Shown: positions 6,724 to 13,783 of the stretch, piece after piece | Numbering within the stretch: the first letter of the stretch is position 1 | How the letters are laid out: each line of letters begins with the position of its first letter | Origin: an uncultured Clostridia bacterium | Lineage (GTDB): Bacteria > Bacillota > Clostridia > Oscillospirales > Butyricicoccaceae | Assembly (NCBI GenBank): GCA_910589115.1 | Contig: CAJUSB010000084.1 | Span: 1 to 13,968 of the forward strand | Length of the DNA stretch: 13,968 nucleotides | Direction: 5' to 3' | The notes under the pieces: model-generated | Databases searched by the model: none | What the model was told of the DNA's origin: nothing | Seen by the model: the letters and a program-made list of their open reading frames with translations, nothing else | Translations under genes and position numbers: made by a program

Positions 6724-7794
6724 ATGCTGCCATACCTTCTATTGGGGGGTACAAGTCTGACCGGCGCGCTGCTGCCCGAGCGGAAACCTGCGCATCAGCG
6801 GGTATTCCTTTTGGGGATGGGTGTGCTGTACTGGCTGCTTGCTTCACTTCGTTATGTCACCGGCTTTGATTATCGGTTTTACGAGAAATATTTCTGCTTT
6901 ACGGCAACATCTGATATAGCCGGATTAGCGACGTTTGGCCAGATCGAACCGGGTTACCGGCTGTTAAATGTTATCGTTTCCGGGCTTGGCGGAGATTATC
7001 GTGTTTTTCTTTTTGTATTTCATTTCCTGTTTACCGCACTGGTTTTCGTGTGGCTTGCACGGTATTCTGCGATTCCATGGATGAGCGCCTATTTATTTTT
7101 GACACTTCAATACTTTGCATTAGGTATGAATTTTCTGCGTCAGGCGCTGGCAGGCGCGATTATTTTATGGATTTATCCGTTTTTGAAATCCCGTCGGCTG
7201 CTGCCTTGTTTTGGGCTGACTCTTTTGGCATCATGCTTCCACCGGACGGCGCTTATTATGCTGCCGCTCTGTATTTTGCTCAGCCTGCGGCCTTCTAAGC
7301 TGCACTATGGATTGTCTGCTTTGGCAGCGGTGAGCGGTTATTTCCTGATGGACCCTTTCATTAAGGTGGTTGTTTCCATTGTACCGAAATACCAGCATTA
7401 TCTGACAGAGAAATACTGGCAGGGGAACAGCTTCCGTTATCTGTTGATGCCGATAGGGTGTTTTCTCATTGCATTGCCGCTGATTCGCAGGGCTATGCAG
7501 GTGAAGTCAGAGTCCCCGGTACTTGCAAATAGTATGTTTTACGCATTGCTGATGCAGGTATTTATTACGAAGCATTTTATCTTGGAGCGGCTTTCTATCT
7601 ATGTTGCTTTTTTTGCACTCATTGCATTGCCTGAAGCAATTCGGGCAGCGGATCAGCGTACAGCCAGACTCCGCACGGGCTTGCTGCTTGGCGGATGTTT
7701 TCTGTATTTTCTATTCGCGGCAAGTCAGGGATTCCATGGCGTTTATCCGTTCCATGGGATTTGGGATAAAGCGCAAACACTTGCTCCGCATTGA
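6724..7794 (+). CDS. EpsG-like polysaccharide polymerase (Wzy-type membrane protein)
   Basis: This is a multi-pass membrane protein of 356 residues with roughly ten hydrophobic segments. EpsG-family proteins are thought to polymerise repeat units of exopolysaccharide or capsule at the outer face of the membrane. Family-like motifs are LRYVTGFDYRFY (42-53), EPGYRLLN (75-82), NFLRQALAG (136-144), SCFHRTALIMLP (170-181) and ERLSIY (288-293). The reading frame stays open upstream to 6490, but ATG 6724 has GGGGGAGG at good spacing and the strong promoter at 6583-6611 lies between, so that start was chosen. It stands alone: no glycosyltransferase, flippase or chain-length gene is in the window, which is unusual for this family. 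It could instead be a degenerate or recruited member with another membrane role. Confidence 0.78.
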   Translation: MLPYLLLGGTSLTGALLPERKPAHQRVFLLGMGVLYWLLASLRYVTGFDYRFYEKYFCFTATSDIAGLATFGQIEPGYRLLNVIVSGLGGDYRVFLFVFHFLFTALVFVWLARYSAIPWMSAYLFLTLQYFALGMNFLRQALAGAIILWIYPFLKSRRLLPCFGLTLLASCFHRTALIMLPLCILLSLRPSKLHYGLSALAAVSGYFLMDPFIKVVVSIVPKYQHYLTEKYWQGNSFRYLLMPIGCFLIALPLIRRAMQVKSESPVLANSMFYALLMQVFITKHFILERLSIYVAFFALIALPEAIRAADQRTARLRTGLLLGGCFLYFLFAASQGFHGVYPFHGIWDKAQTLAPH

Positions 7795-7806
7795 TTCCAT
7801 AAAAAC

Positions 7807-7836
7807 CGGCCAGGCGGGCTGTCTCCCCCCTGGCCG
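7807..7836. terminator. Terminator between epsG-like gene and secreted-protein gene
   Basis: CGGCCAGG (7807-7814) pairs with CCTGGCCG (7829-7836), and the stem can extend inward through GGG/CCC. On the minus strand it is followed by GGTTTTT, so it works best for the leftward gene ending at 7904. On the plus strand the following TATCAATTT is a weaker tract but may also end the epsG-like transcript. Confidence 0.75.
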
Positions 7837-7903
7837 TATCAATTTACAGGTACAGGTCAAATATGTGTTATTGTTTGTAGCTTTGTTCCGTTAAGAGATT
7901 CGG

Positions 7904-8503
7904 TTACTGCGCCTGACGGACGACAAAGGTAGGTGTTACTGTAAAGGCATTTTCCGGAACGGCAACGCCCAGCGTACCTACGACATACATAATAGAGCTG
8001 TCTAAAGCGCTGATGGATGTAATATTGATCGTATCCGAGCTGTTTGCACGGAGCCACTTGGTACCGTCAAGCGAGGTCGGCATCTGGTTCGCCATAGACT
8101 CTGCCTGGAATCCGACCGCAATCTGCTTTTCGCCGACATTTGGCCCATCGCTCCAGGTAGTGCCTTCGAGCTTGCTCAAATCTACGGCTGTATAGACAAC
8201 GTCCAATGCAACCGGAACGCTGGAGTTATTTTTTATCGTGATACGCGGGGAAATAACCTTGTTATCCCCTTGGATAGAACGCGCCATGTTAAACGGAACA
8301 TAAGTTGGCATTGTGACAGACATGATGGTCGGCTGGATTTCGCCAACCATCAGCACATCGTTTGAGGAACCGATGGCAACATCCTTACTCTGATAGGATG
8401 CTGCGCGTGCGGCCGCAGTATTGGCCGCATATGCATTGCTGCTGAAAAGCATAGCTGCAATCAGAATCACTGGCAGTATACGGGAAATCATTTTTCTTTT
8501 CAT
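7904..8503 (-). CDS. Secreted protein of unknown function, predicted beta-rich
   Basis: I do not recognise a named family with confidence. The 199 residues start with a clear signal peptide: a KRK start, hydrophobic 9-20, and a likely cleavage after SNAYA near residue 26. There is no sorting motif, lipobox or second membrane helix, so the mature protein should be released or held by a partner. The mature part is rich in alternating hydrophobic and Thr/Ser/Val residues. A stretch from about 60 to 106, containing TMPTYVPFNM, ISPRITIKNNSSVPVALDVV, looks like the WxL-like or TasA/camelysin-like beta-sandwich proteins of Firmicutes; this is a resemblance only. AGGAGG stands ten bases before the ATG. 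It follows the membrane-anchored protein gene by 50 bases and is probably in the same transcript. Confidence 0.82.
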   Translation of the reverse strand: MKRKMISRILPVILIAAMLFSSNAYAANTAAARAASYQSKDVAIGSSNDVLMVGEIQPTIMSVTMPTYVPFNMARSIQGDNKVISPRITIKNNSSVPVALDVVYTAVDLSKLEGTTWSDGPNVGEKQIAVGFQAESMANQMPTSLDGTKWLRANSSDTINITSISALDSSIMYVVGTLGVAVPENAFTVTPTFVVRQAQ

Positions 8504-8553
8504 TTTGGATGATCCTCCTTTTTATGCTGCCTGCACCTGTAAAATGAAGCAAT

Positions 8554-9117
8554 TTAACTGAGAACGGTTAACTTTATCGCGGCGCCGGCCTGTCCGATAT
8601 AGCTTTGGTCACTCTCGCGGTAAGCGTTGAAATAAGCGGTCACTGCGTATTCACCCGGTTCGAGCACCTTGTCCAGGCTTGTCTTTTCAATGTATGAACC
8701 TGCCGGGAGAGCCTTTGACTTATAAATCAGCTCGCCGGTTTCATCGGCATATAGCTCAACCACTATCAATTTAGCATTGTTGCCTGGATTCTCTATCATT
8801 AGGTTTCCTTCCGCACTACCTGATGCAAAAACAGGATTGGTATTGATAGAAAATGCAATCATCCCTTCATCCAGCTGCGCTTGAAGCTCGGCTTGCCGCT
8901 GGGCGATATCGATTCCTGGCATGATGCCGATTGTGGCATTGTCATCCAGTTCCATGCCGCTTTTGTTTTGCAGCAGATAGTAGATTACTGCCCCAGCCAG
9001 CAGCAGGAGAAGCAGCAAAAGAAGGATCAGCAATTTCCCTTTTTTGTCCTTCTTTCCAGGCTTAGCTGCTTTTGTGCTGACGGCCTCCCCGCCCTGTGTC
9101 AGTTCTCTTGTTTCCAT
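8554..9117 (-). CDS. Membrane-anchored extracytoplasmic protein of unknown function
   Basis: The 187 residues have a lysine-rich cytoplasmic start (about 15-28, PGKKDKKGK), then one transmembrane helix (29-48) that includes nine leucines in a row. An acidic linker follows, and the extracytoplasmic domain (about 85-187) has a beta-strand pattern (NLMIEN, LIVVELYAD, GEYAVTAYFNAY). I recall similar TM-plus-beta proteins next to secreted proteins in Clostridia but cannot name the family. The start is uncertain: ATG 9117 has GGGAGG 12 bases upstream, which is long; ATG 9177 in the same frame has CAGGGG five bases upstream and would add 20 residues. The neighbour downstream is the secreted protein, so the two may form a surface pair. 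Confidence 0.78.
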   Translation of the reverse strand: METRELTQGGEAVSTKAAKPGKKDKKGKLLILLLLLLLLLAGAVIYYLLQNKSGMELDDNATIGIMPGIDIAQRQAELQAQLDEGMIAFSINTNPVFASGSAEGNLMIENPGNNAKLIVVELYADETGELIYKSKALPAGSYIEKTSLDKVLEPGEYAVTAYFNAYRESDQSYIGQAGAAIKLTVLS

Positions 9118-9438
9118 GTCTTTCAGGAACCTCCCTATTTTTGTGTTTTTTGTACAGAAAAAGGAACTTTTTCTCATCGAAACCCCTGATCCCTTTTTGC
9201 ACACTTAATAATCCATACATTTATATATCTCCGCAGCTGGCCTGAAAGTCACACATTAAAACGAATTTTGTCGATTTTTACAAAAACGTTGCTGCATTTT
9301 GATAATTGTGCACAAACGCAATAAAGCAATCCCTCCTATACGGGAAGGGATTGCGGCAGAGTTTTAGTTGATTTGGATATTTTCACTTAAAACGGGCTGC
9401 AATGCGCTCTTAGATATTGACAACAGGGACGGTCACTT
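9118..9438. promoter_or_regulatory. Divergent intergenic region, about 320 bases
   Basis: This AT-rich stretch separates the leftward membrane/secreted pair from the rightward sigma operon and must hold both promoters. On the minus strand TTGTAA (9283-9278), 17 bases, TTTAAT (9260-9255) is a possible promoter for the membrane-protein gene. For the sigma gene I see no convincing standard promoter; TTGACA at 9417-9422 is too near the start codon. A hairpin lies at 9326-9354. A short minus-strand frame from ATG 9220 with GGAG before it overlaps the next gene and was not accepted. Confidence 0.4.
9326..9354. other. Hairpin in divergent intergenic region
   Basis: GCAATCCCT (9326-9334) pairs perfectly with AGGGATTGC (9346-9354) around an 11-base loop. 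There is no gene ending just before it on either strand, and the flanking T-runs are weak (TTTATT on the minus side). It may be a regulator site, a leader structure for the leftward transcript, or a relic terminator. Confidence 0.5.
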
Positions 9439-9927
9439 ATGAGGCAGAATGATGACGCATATTTGAAATTTGACAAACATTACAGGGAACAGTGGCACAG
9501 GTTATGTAAGCTCGCATCAGTGAAACTCGGCAATGCTGATTTTGCAGAGGAAGTTGTAGAAGACACTTTTCTGACTGCATGGGTCAAGCGGAAAGAATTC
9601 CTGAACAGCCCCAATCCCGTCGGCTGGCTTTTTGTTACGCTGGATTACAAAATATTGAATATTTTCAAAAATAGGCAGCGCCTTATGTGTCTTAATGAGG
9701 ATGATATTAAAGAGATCGGTTATTGCGATACGCTGGACCCTCTGCTGAGTTTCCGTGGAATCATACCGGATGAAGAGCTGCATCTGCTTTATAGCCGTTA
9801 TGTGCGAAATACGTCATATCAGGAGCTGGCCGCAGAAATGAAGATCGGTTTATCCGCCTGTAAAATGCGGGTCAAACGGGCCAAAGAGCGCTTTGCAAAA
9901 GCATGTGAGGAAGAAAATGGGAATTAA
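9439..9927 (+). CDS. ECF-like sigma factor (sigma-70 family)
   Basis: This is an alternative RNA polymerase sigma subunit of the small two-domain class. Residues about 12-80 match region 2, with the DFAEEVVEDTFLTAWVKRKEF stretch corresponding to the conserved core-binding helix. Residues about 110-157 match region 4, a helix-turn-helix with SYQELAAEMKIGLSACKMRVKRAKERF. The 162 residues fit the usual 150-200. The start follows AGGGA with nine bases between. The next gene encodes a protein with an N-terminal cytoplasmic part and one membrane helix, the layout expected of its anti-sigma partner. No clear ECF-type promoter could be assigned upstream by eye. Confidence 0.88.
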   Translation: MRQNDDAYLKFDKHYREQWHRLCKLASVKLGNADFAEEVVEDTFLTAWVKRKEFLNSPNPVGWLFVTLDYKILNIFKNRQRLMCLNEDDIKEIGYCDTLDPLLSFRGIIPDEELHLLYSRYVRNTSYQELAAEMKIGLSACKMRVKRAKERFAKACEEENGN

Positions 9928-10019
9928 ATACCGCCTTTTTTGGGGGCTGAAAAAAATTTATATTTGTGGTGCGGCTTTTGGCTGCGCCGGTGGAATCGTA
10001 AATAAGGAGGGTGCTGAGG

Positions 10020-10847
10020 ATGGATGAAAACAGCAGTACCCGTTCCTTATTATACCGGAGCCTGAACCTGTTAAGTACAGACGAGTTAGAGGAGGTGTTA
10101 CGCACAAACCGATTGATAACAGGTGATATGGCATCGGATGAAGAAGCGTTAATCACAATTACCGATATTCTCCTAGAACGTGAAAATAAGCCCGCCGGAC
10201 TGGCAGAACAGGAAACCGAGGCTGCATTGGAGGCATTCTGGCGCGATACTGTGCAGGATGAGGAAAACCATGCACGCGCAGTGAAATCTGCCCGGAAACC
10301 TGTAAAACACCGGTGGAGACGTTGGCTGGTGGGTGTTGCCGCAGTGCTGGCAATCGGGATTCCGACAGCGCAGGCTTTAGATTTTAATTTGATTTATATT
10401 GTTCAGCAGTTGATTACAGGGCAGTTTTCCTTTGCCTCTAACACTGAAACAGCTGATATGATAGACGCTGTAAAGTTACAAAAACTGCTGGATGAAGAAA
10501 ACATTCCTGTTTCATTAGCGACACTGTGGATACCAGATGGATTTGCAGTAGCAGAAGGTTCCAGAAAAGATTATCTTGATTTTGAGTTATTCCAGTTAAA
10601 AATGTTAAATGATAAAAAGGAATGGCTTGTGATAGATATTATACGTTATAAAAGTGAAACATACAACAGACAGACGGAAACAATCGATCCCACAGCAAAG
10701 CCGTATTTTACTGAAAGCAGACAATTTTATATTTTAAGTAATGAAAAAAATATATCAGCCGCCTGCTTTGAGAAGAATATAGAAATCACAGTTTATGGAG
10801 ATATTGGAGCGGCAGACCTTTGTAAAGTTATTGATTCGATAGGGTGA
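10020..10847 (+). CDS. Probable membrane-bound anti-sigma factor with DUF4367-like domain
   Basis: The 275 residues comprise a cytoplasmic part (1-98, acidic, helical), one transmembrane helix (about 99-118, RWLVGVAAVLAIGIP) and an extracytoplasmic domain (about 135-275). The last part contains LATLWIPDGFAVAEGS (167-182) and repeated strand-like segments, resembling the DUF4367 domains often found outside the membrane in Clostridia anti-sigma proteins. Its place right after the ECF-like sigma gene makes it the likely inhibitor that holds the sigma factor at the membrane. ATG 10020 was chosen because AAGGAGG lies nine bases upstream; the earlier GTG at 10011 touches that ribosome site. Its final third is noticeably AT-rich. 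The anti-sigma role is inferred from context. Confidence 0.75.
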   Translation: MDENSSTRSLLYRSLNLLSTDELEEVLRTNRLITGDMASDEEALITITDILLERENKPAGLAEQETEAALEAFWRDTVQDEENHARAVKSARKPVKHRWRRWLVGVAAVLAIGIPTAQALDFNLIYIVQQLITGQFSFASNTETADMIDAVKLQKLLDEENIPVSLATLWIPDGFAVAEGSRKDYLDFELFQLKMLNDKKEWLVIDIIRYKSETYNRQTETIDPTAKPYFTESRQFYILSNEKNISAACFEKNIEITVYGDIGAADLCKVIDSIG

Positions 10848-10852
10848 GTTTT

Positions 10853-11338
10853 ATGAAAAAGATAATATCCGTTTTTTTGATGGCAATTTTATGTTTTACG
10901 GCTATATCACCTGCTTCAGCAGCATTTGAAGTATCTGATCAAGAACTTCAATCACTATATACGCAACAGGCACGTGATCTTGAACGAGCCAGCAGTTATT
11001 TTGCTGTTCGTATGGTATGGGCTTCAGCCGGACGAGATGGCGAGCTTGAGTTTGGGTTTGAAGTAGGTTGCCCTCGAACCATGAACCGTTTAGGGGCACT
11101 TGAAATCGAAATTATGCGGAAATCTGGTGACAACTGGATTCCTGTAAAAACTTATAAATACACAGATAGTGGAATGGATTATTTATATGCATCAGACGAT
11201 GCAACTCATACAGAGGCTATTTACTTTCAGGGTACGGTTGGACGCGACTACTTTGCTTATATTACACTGAAAGCAGAAGATGATGATGGATCTGATACGC
11301 GAATCATGCTGACCAATGTCGTTACAGCGGAAGATTGA
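10853..11338 (+). CDS. Small secreted protein of unknown function
   Basis: The 161 residues begin with a textbook signal peptide (MKK start, hydrophobic core, cleavage likely after ASA near residue 23). The mature part is about 138 residues, without cysteines in pairs, sorting motif or membrane helix. It has one lone cysteine (CPRTMNR) and a C-terminal strand-rich segment (YFAYITLKAEDDDGSDTR). I do not recognise the family. The gene begins five bases after the anti-sigma-like stop, and the GTG at 10844 that overlaps that stop is a possible alternative start. Being third in a sigma/anti-sigma operon, it may be an envelope effector or a signal-sensing partner of the anti-sigma domain; this is inference. 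Confidence 0.82.
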   Translation: MKKIISVFLMAILCFTAISPASAAFEVSDQELQSLYTQQARDLERASSYFAVRMVWASAGRDGELEFGFEVGCPRTMNRLGALEIEIMRKSGDNWIPVKTYKYTDSGMDYLYASDDATHTEAIYFQGTVGRDYFAYITLKAEDDDGSDTRIMLTNVVTAED

Positions 11339-11361
11339 ATAACGATAATATACACTATATA

Positions 11362-11401
11362 AAAAAATAACGGTGCGCCGACAGACGCACCGTTATTTTT
11401 T
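11362..11401. terminator. Bidirectional terminator after the sigma operon
   Basis: A perfect 16-bp stem pairs AAAAAATAACGGTGCG (11362-11377) with CGCACCGTTATTTTTT (11386-11401) around an eight-base loop. A-tract and T-tract flank it symmetrically. It separates converging genes with stops at 11338 and 11405 and should end both. Confidence 0.95.
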
Positions 11402-11404
11402 CAC

Positions 11405-11980
11405 TTATTCAGCAAACACCTTGCCCAGCTCAATAAAGCATCCGTCAAGAATATTCACGCGTGCAATGTCTTCACGGCCATATTCTTCATGTATCCGCAG
11501 GAAGCCATTCCCATCCTGCAAAAATACCTGTACCGCTCTGTTTTCCGGGTCAGCAATCCAATATTCCCGCACACCGGCCTGCTGATAAAGGTTCAGCTTA
11601 ATCAGCCTATCGTGCCGTAGGCTGGAAGGGGACAATACCTCTATCACCATATCAGGTGCCCCTTTGCAGCCGTACCGGTCCAGCTTGCCGCTGTCGCACA
11701 CGATGGAAAGATCAGGCTCAACCATTGTATCAATATCCTCCGGCCGGTCCCCTTCCTTTTCAAACAGGCGGACGGCAAACGGGGCCGGATAAACCCTGCA
11801 CGGTTTGCCATCCAGAAAATTTCCAAGCTGCCTGCCAAGCTCAAAACAAATACTCTGGTGAAATCTGGACAGCGGCGCCATCAAAAACGCTTGACCGTTA
11901 ATAATCTCAAACTGCTCATTTCCAGACCATTTAAGGCAGTCTGCAAATGTATATTGTATCGTTCCTGCTGGTAATTGCAT
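11405..11980 (-). CDS. Uma2-family (DUF820) nuclease-like protein
   Basis: Uma2 proteins have a PD-(D/E)XK nuclease fold; their natural role is not known and they are scattered through bacterial genomes, often next to mobile DNA. The 191 residues show the family sequence in order: the N-terminal FEIINGQAFLMAPLSRFHQ (24-42), VEPDLSIV with aspartate 90, DMVIEVLSPSS with glutamate 114, lysine 128 in RLIKLNLYQQAGVREYWIADP, and the C-terminal strand region. The likely active-site acids and lysine are intact. The start is the ATG giving MQLPAG, because AGGAGG is eight bases upstream; a longer frame to 12013 lacks such a site. It stands alone on its strand, 65 bases downstream of the polyferredoxin gene, with a possible weak promoter (TATACT, 12010-12005) in the gap. 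Confidence 0.88.
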   Translation of the reverse strand: MQLPAGTIQYTFADCLKWSGNEQFEIINGQAFLMAPLSRFHQSICFELGRQLGNFLDGKPCRVYPAPFAVRLFEKEGDRPEDIDTMVEPDLSIVCDSGKLDRYGCKGAPDMVIEVLSPSSLRHDRLIKLNLYQQAGVREYWIADPENRAVQVFLQDGNGFLRIHEEYGREDIARVNILDGCFIELGKVFAE

Positions 11981-12045
11981 AAACCGTTCCTCCTGGCTAT
12001 GCGCAGTATACATATTCTAAACATACCCCAATATCCGCGCCTGCG

Positions 12046-12963
12046 TTATTTTTCAGATGTTTGTTTTTGTGCTTCCGCAGAAACACCGCATGAAAAGCCA
12101 CAGCTAAGCGCTCCCGTTGGGCAAATGTCTTTACACTTGCCGCAGCGGATGCATTCCGGACTTCCGGGGTCTTTTGTGACCTCGACTGCCATCGGGCAAA
12201 CGGCTTCACACTGTTTACAGCCGACACATTTGGATTCATTCAACCTTAGCTGAAAAAAACTGAACCGGTTAAATAGTGCATAAAACGCTCCTAATGGACA
12301 AAGATAGCGGCAAAACGGGCGATGCACCAGCAGGGAAATAAACAAAATTACTGCCAAAACCAACGCTTTCCAACTAAACAGCGCCCCCGCCAGACTGCGC
12401 AGTTGCGGATTGGTCAACATCAGCGGGATTCCGCCGCCCAGCGTACCGGCTGGGCAAAGGTACTTGCAAAAATACGGTGGAAGCACGCCGGAACCCTCTG
12501 CCACAAAGGCTGGCAGCAGAATCACCAAGACAATCAAAACAACATATTTCAGCAAGCGCAGGGGACGGTCAAGCACGGCAGGAACTTTCCATTTCGGAGA
12601 TGGAATTTTATGCAGCAAATCCTGTACCAGTCCAAACGGGCATAGCAGCCCGCAGACCGCACGTCCCAGCACAACGCCGAACAGCATTAGCAGCCCCAGC
12701 ACATAAAACGGAAAACGGTGTTTATTCAAAAGTGTTTGCAGTGCACCAATCGGACAGGCTCCCAGCGCGCCGGGACAGGAATAACAATTCAGTACCGGCA
12801 CACAGAACATCTTTCCCCCGCCGGTAAAAATCTTTCCTTTTTGAAACCCTGCTGCATAACCGTTAAAGAATGCCGCAGACACAAGCTGCACAATGCGCTG
12901 GAATGAAATACGCGGCGGTTTCCGCTGCCCGGATGCTACCCGATCCCGATGCATTCCAGACAT
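12046..12963 (-). CDS. Membrane polyferredoxin (NapH/CcoG/YccM-like 4Fe-4S protein)
   Basis: This is an integral membrane iron-sulfur protein likely to move electrons through or along the membrane. The 305 residues contain several transmembrane helices (about 85-103, 137-155, 197-215). Three CxxxCP motifs occur at CGLLCP (104-109), CKYLCP (166-171) and CRYLCP (218-223). An N-terminal cysteine cluster is NCYSCPGALGACP (59-71). Two C-terminal ferredoxin sites are C246/C249/C252/C256 and C271/C274/C277/C281. A CGFSC pair near the end (288-292) is additional. The gene overlaps the CXXC mini-protein gene by 28 bases and follows the TlpA-like gene. In NapH/NosR-type proteins the ferredoxin sites face the cytoplasm, so here electrons could flow outward to the thioredoxin partner. 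Donor and acceptor are inferred. Confidence 0.9.
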   Translation of the reverse strand: MSGMHRDRVASGQRKPPRISFQRIVQLVSAAFFNGYAAGFQKGKIFTGGGKMFCVPVLNCYSCPGALGACPIGALQTLLNKHRFPFYVLGLLMLFGVVLGRAVCGLLCPFGLVQDLLHKIPSPKWKVPAVLDRPLRLLKYVVLIVLVILLPAFVAEGSGVLPPYFCKYLCPAGTLGGGIPLMLTNPQLRSLAGALFSWKALVLAVILFISLLVHRPFCRYLCPLGAFYALFNRFSFFQLRLNESKCVGCKQCEAVCPMAVEVTKDPGSPECIRCGKCKDICPTGALSCGFSCGVSAEAQKQTSEK

Positions 12964-13082
12964 ATTTTCACCGCCTTTTGCAGCACCAGCAGCTGCTCCT
13001 GACGCATAAGCCCGATGACAGTGAGCGCAGCGGCCATCGTCAGAAGCCCGTACCGCATGAATAAAATATTTTTCTTATTCAA
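12936..13082 (-). CDS. CD1871A-type CXXC mini-protein, TTG start
   Basis: This tiny membrane protein of 48 residues ends in KICLECIGIG, the signature of what is annotated as the CD1871A family CXXC motif-containing protein in Clostridia; its function is unknown. After a short basic start (NKK) it has one helix (about 8-26) and a second amphipathic stretch leading to the CLEC pair (41-44). Positive residues before the helix suggest that the cysteines lie at or outside the outer face. The start is TTG at 13082: AGGAG lies ten bases upstream and the codon overlaps the TlpA-like stop. ATG 13103 (deep in the previous gene) and ATG 13058 (no ribosome site) are less likely. It overlaps the polyferredoxin start, so all three genes are translationally linked. 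Confidence 0.82.
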   Translation of the reverse strand: MNKKNILFMRYGLLTMAAALTVIGLMRQEQLLVLQKAVKICLECIGIG

Positions 13083-13716
13083 TGCTGATTGGCTCCTTTC
13101 CATCGGCTTCCAATATCTGATTGACTGCTTCCAGATAGACCGCATGTAAATCCGGCTGTCCGCCGATTATCATATCACCGCGAAGGGTCCCATCCGGGCC
13201 AGCGAAAACCGTGGTGGGAATAAACTGAATCTGATTGCAAATATTCTGCAAATCACCATCGGCAGAAAGCAGCGTGAGCCCTTCATATCCGGCATCGCTC
13301 AGGATATCAGCAGCGGAATCCGCTTCCGCCGGGCCGTCAAGGCAGAACGTAATCAGCTGTACATTCTCCGGCAGCGCTTTCTCAAGGCTGGCAATATCCG
13401 GCATTTCTGATACACAGGGGCCGCAGGATATCGACCAAAAATTGATGATTGTAACATCTTTCCCGGCAATATCCTCCTGCGTGAAGGTTCCGCCGTCCAT
13501 TGTTTCCGCAGAGAAGGAACTCAGACTGCCCAACCTGGCAGCATCGTTTTCACTTCCGTTATTGTCTTCCGTGTTTTCAGCCGTTCCAGCAGCCTCTGAC
13601 GTGCGTTTGCCGGCTGACTCCATTTTGGTGGATGTTATGCCGAAGCTGCCCGCAACAAACAGGCAAACCAAAAGCGCGACAATAAAAACTAATCCTTTTA
13701 TTCTTCCGTCCTGCAT
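13075..13716 (-). CDS. TlpA-like membrane-anchored thiol-disulfide oxidoreductase
   Basis: This is an extracytoplasmic thioredoxin-fold protein that reduces or exchanges disulfides outside the membrane. Of its 213 residues, 7-24 form an N-terminal membrane anchor and about 30-65 an acidic, low-complexity linker. The thioredoxin domain (about 66-205) has the active site WSISCGPC with C98 and C101 and the cis-proline at FIPTT (P167). Two extra cysteines (C125, C160) are present. The start at MQDGRI is backed by AAGAAGG six bases upstream; the frame continues open to 13749 without such a site. It is first in an operon with the CXXC mini-protein and the polyferredoxin, which suggests that they supply it with electrons. 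TlpA/ResA relatives usually depend on CcdA or DsbD, and none is visible here. Confidence 0.92.
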   Translation of the reverse strand: MQDGRIKGLVFIVALLVCLFVAGSFGITSTKMESAGKRTSEAAGTAENTEDNNGSENDAARLGSLSSFSAETMDGGTFTQEDIAGKDVTIINFWSISCGPCVSEMPDIASLEKALPENVQLITFCLDGPAEADSAADILSDAGYEGLTLLSADGDLQNICNQIQFIPTTVFAGPDGTLRGDMIIGGQPDLHAVYLEAVNQILEADGKEPISIE

Positions 13717-13783
13717 GTGATACCTTCTTTCAATTTGCATTTTCAACATGGATCCCTGCCATCTTTTTAAGGGGGACTACATC

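Noticed and set aside
9062..9220. Short minus-strand frame (52 codons) with GGAG before ATG 9220
   Set aside because: It overlaps the membrane-protein gene in another frame, is mostly charged low-complexity sequence and has no resemblance to a known leader peptide. A role as a leader cannot be fully excluded.
9417..9422. TTGACA just before the sigma gene as its -35 box
   Set aside because: It is only 16 bases from the start codon, leaving no room for a -10 and a leader.
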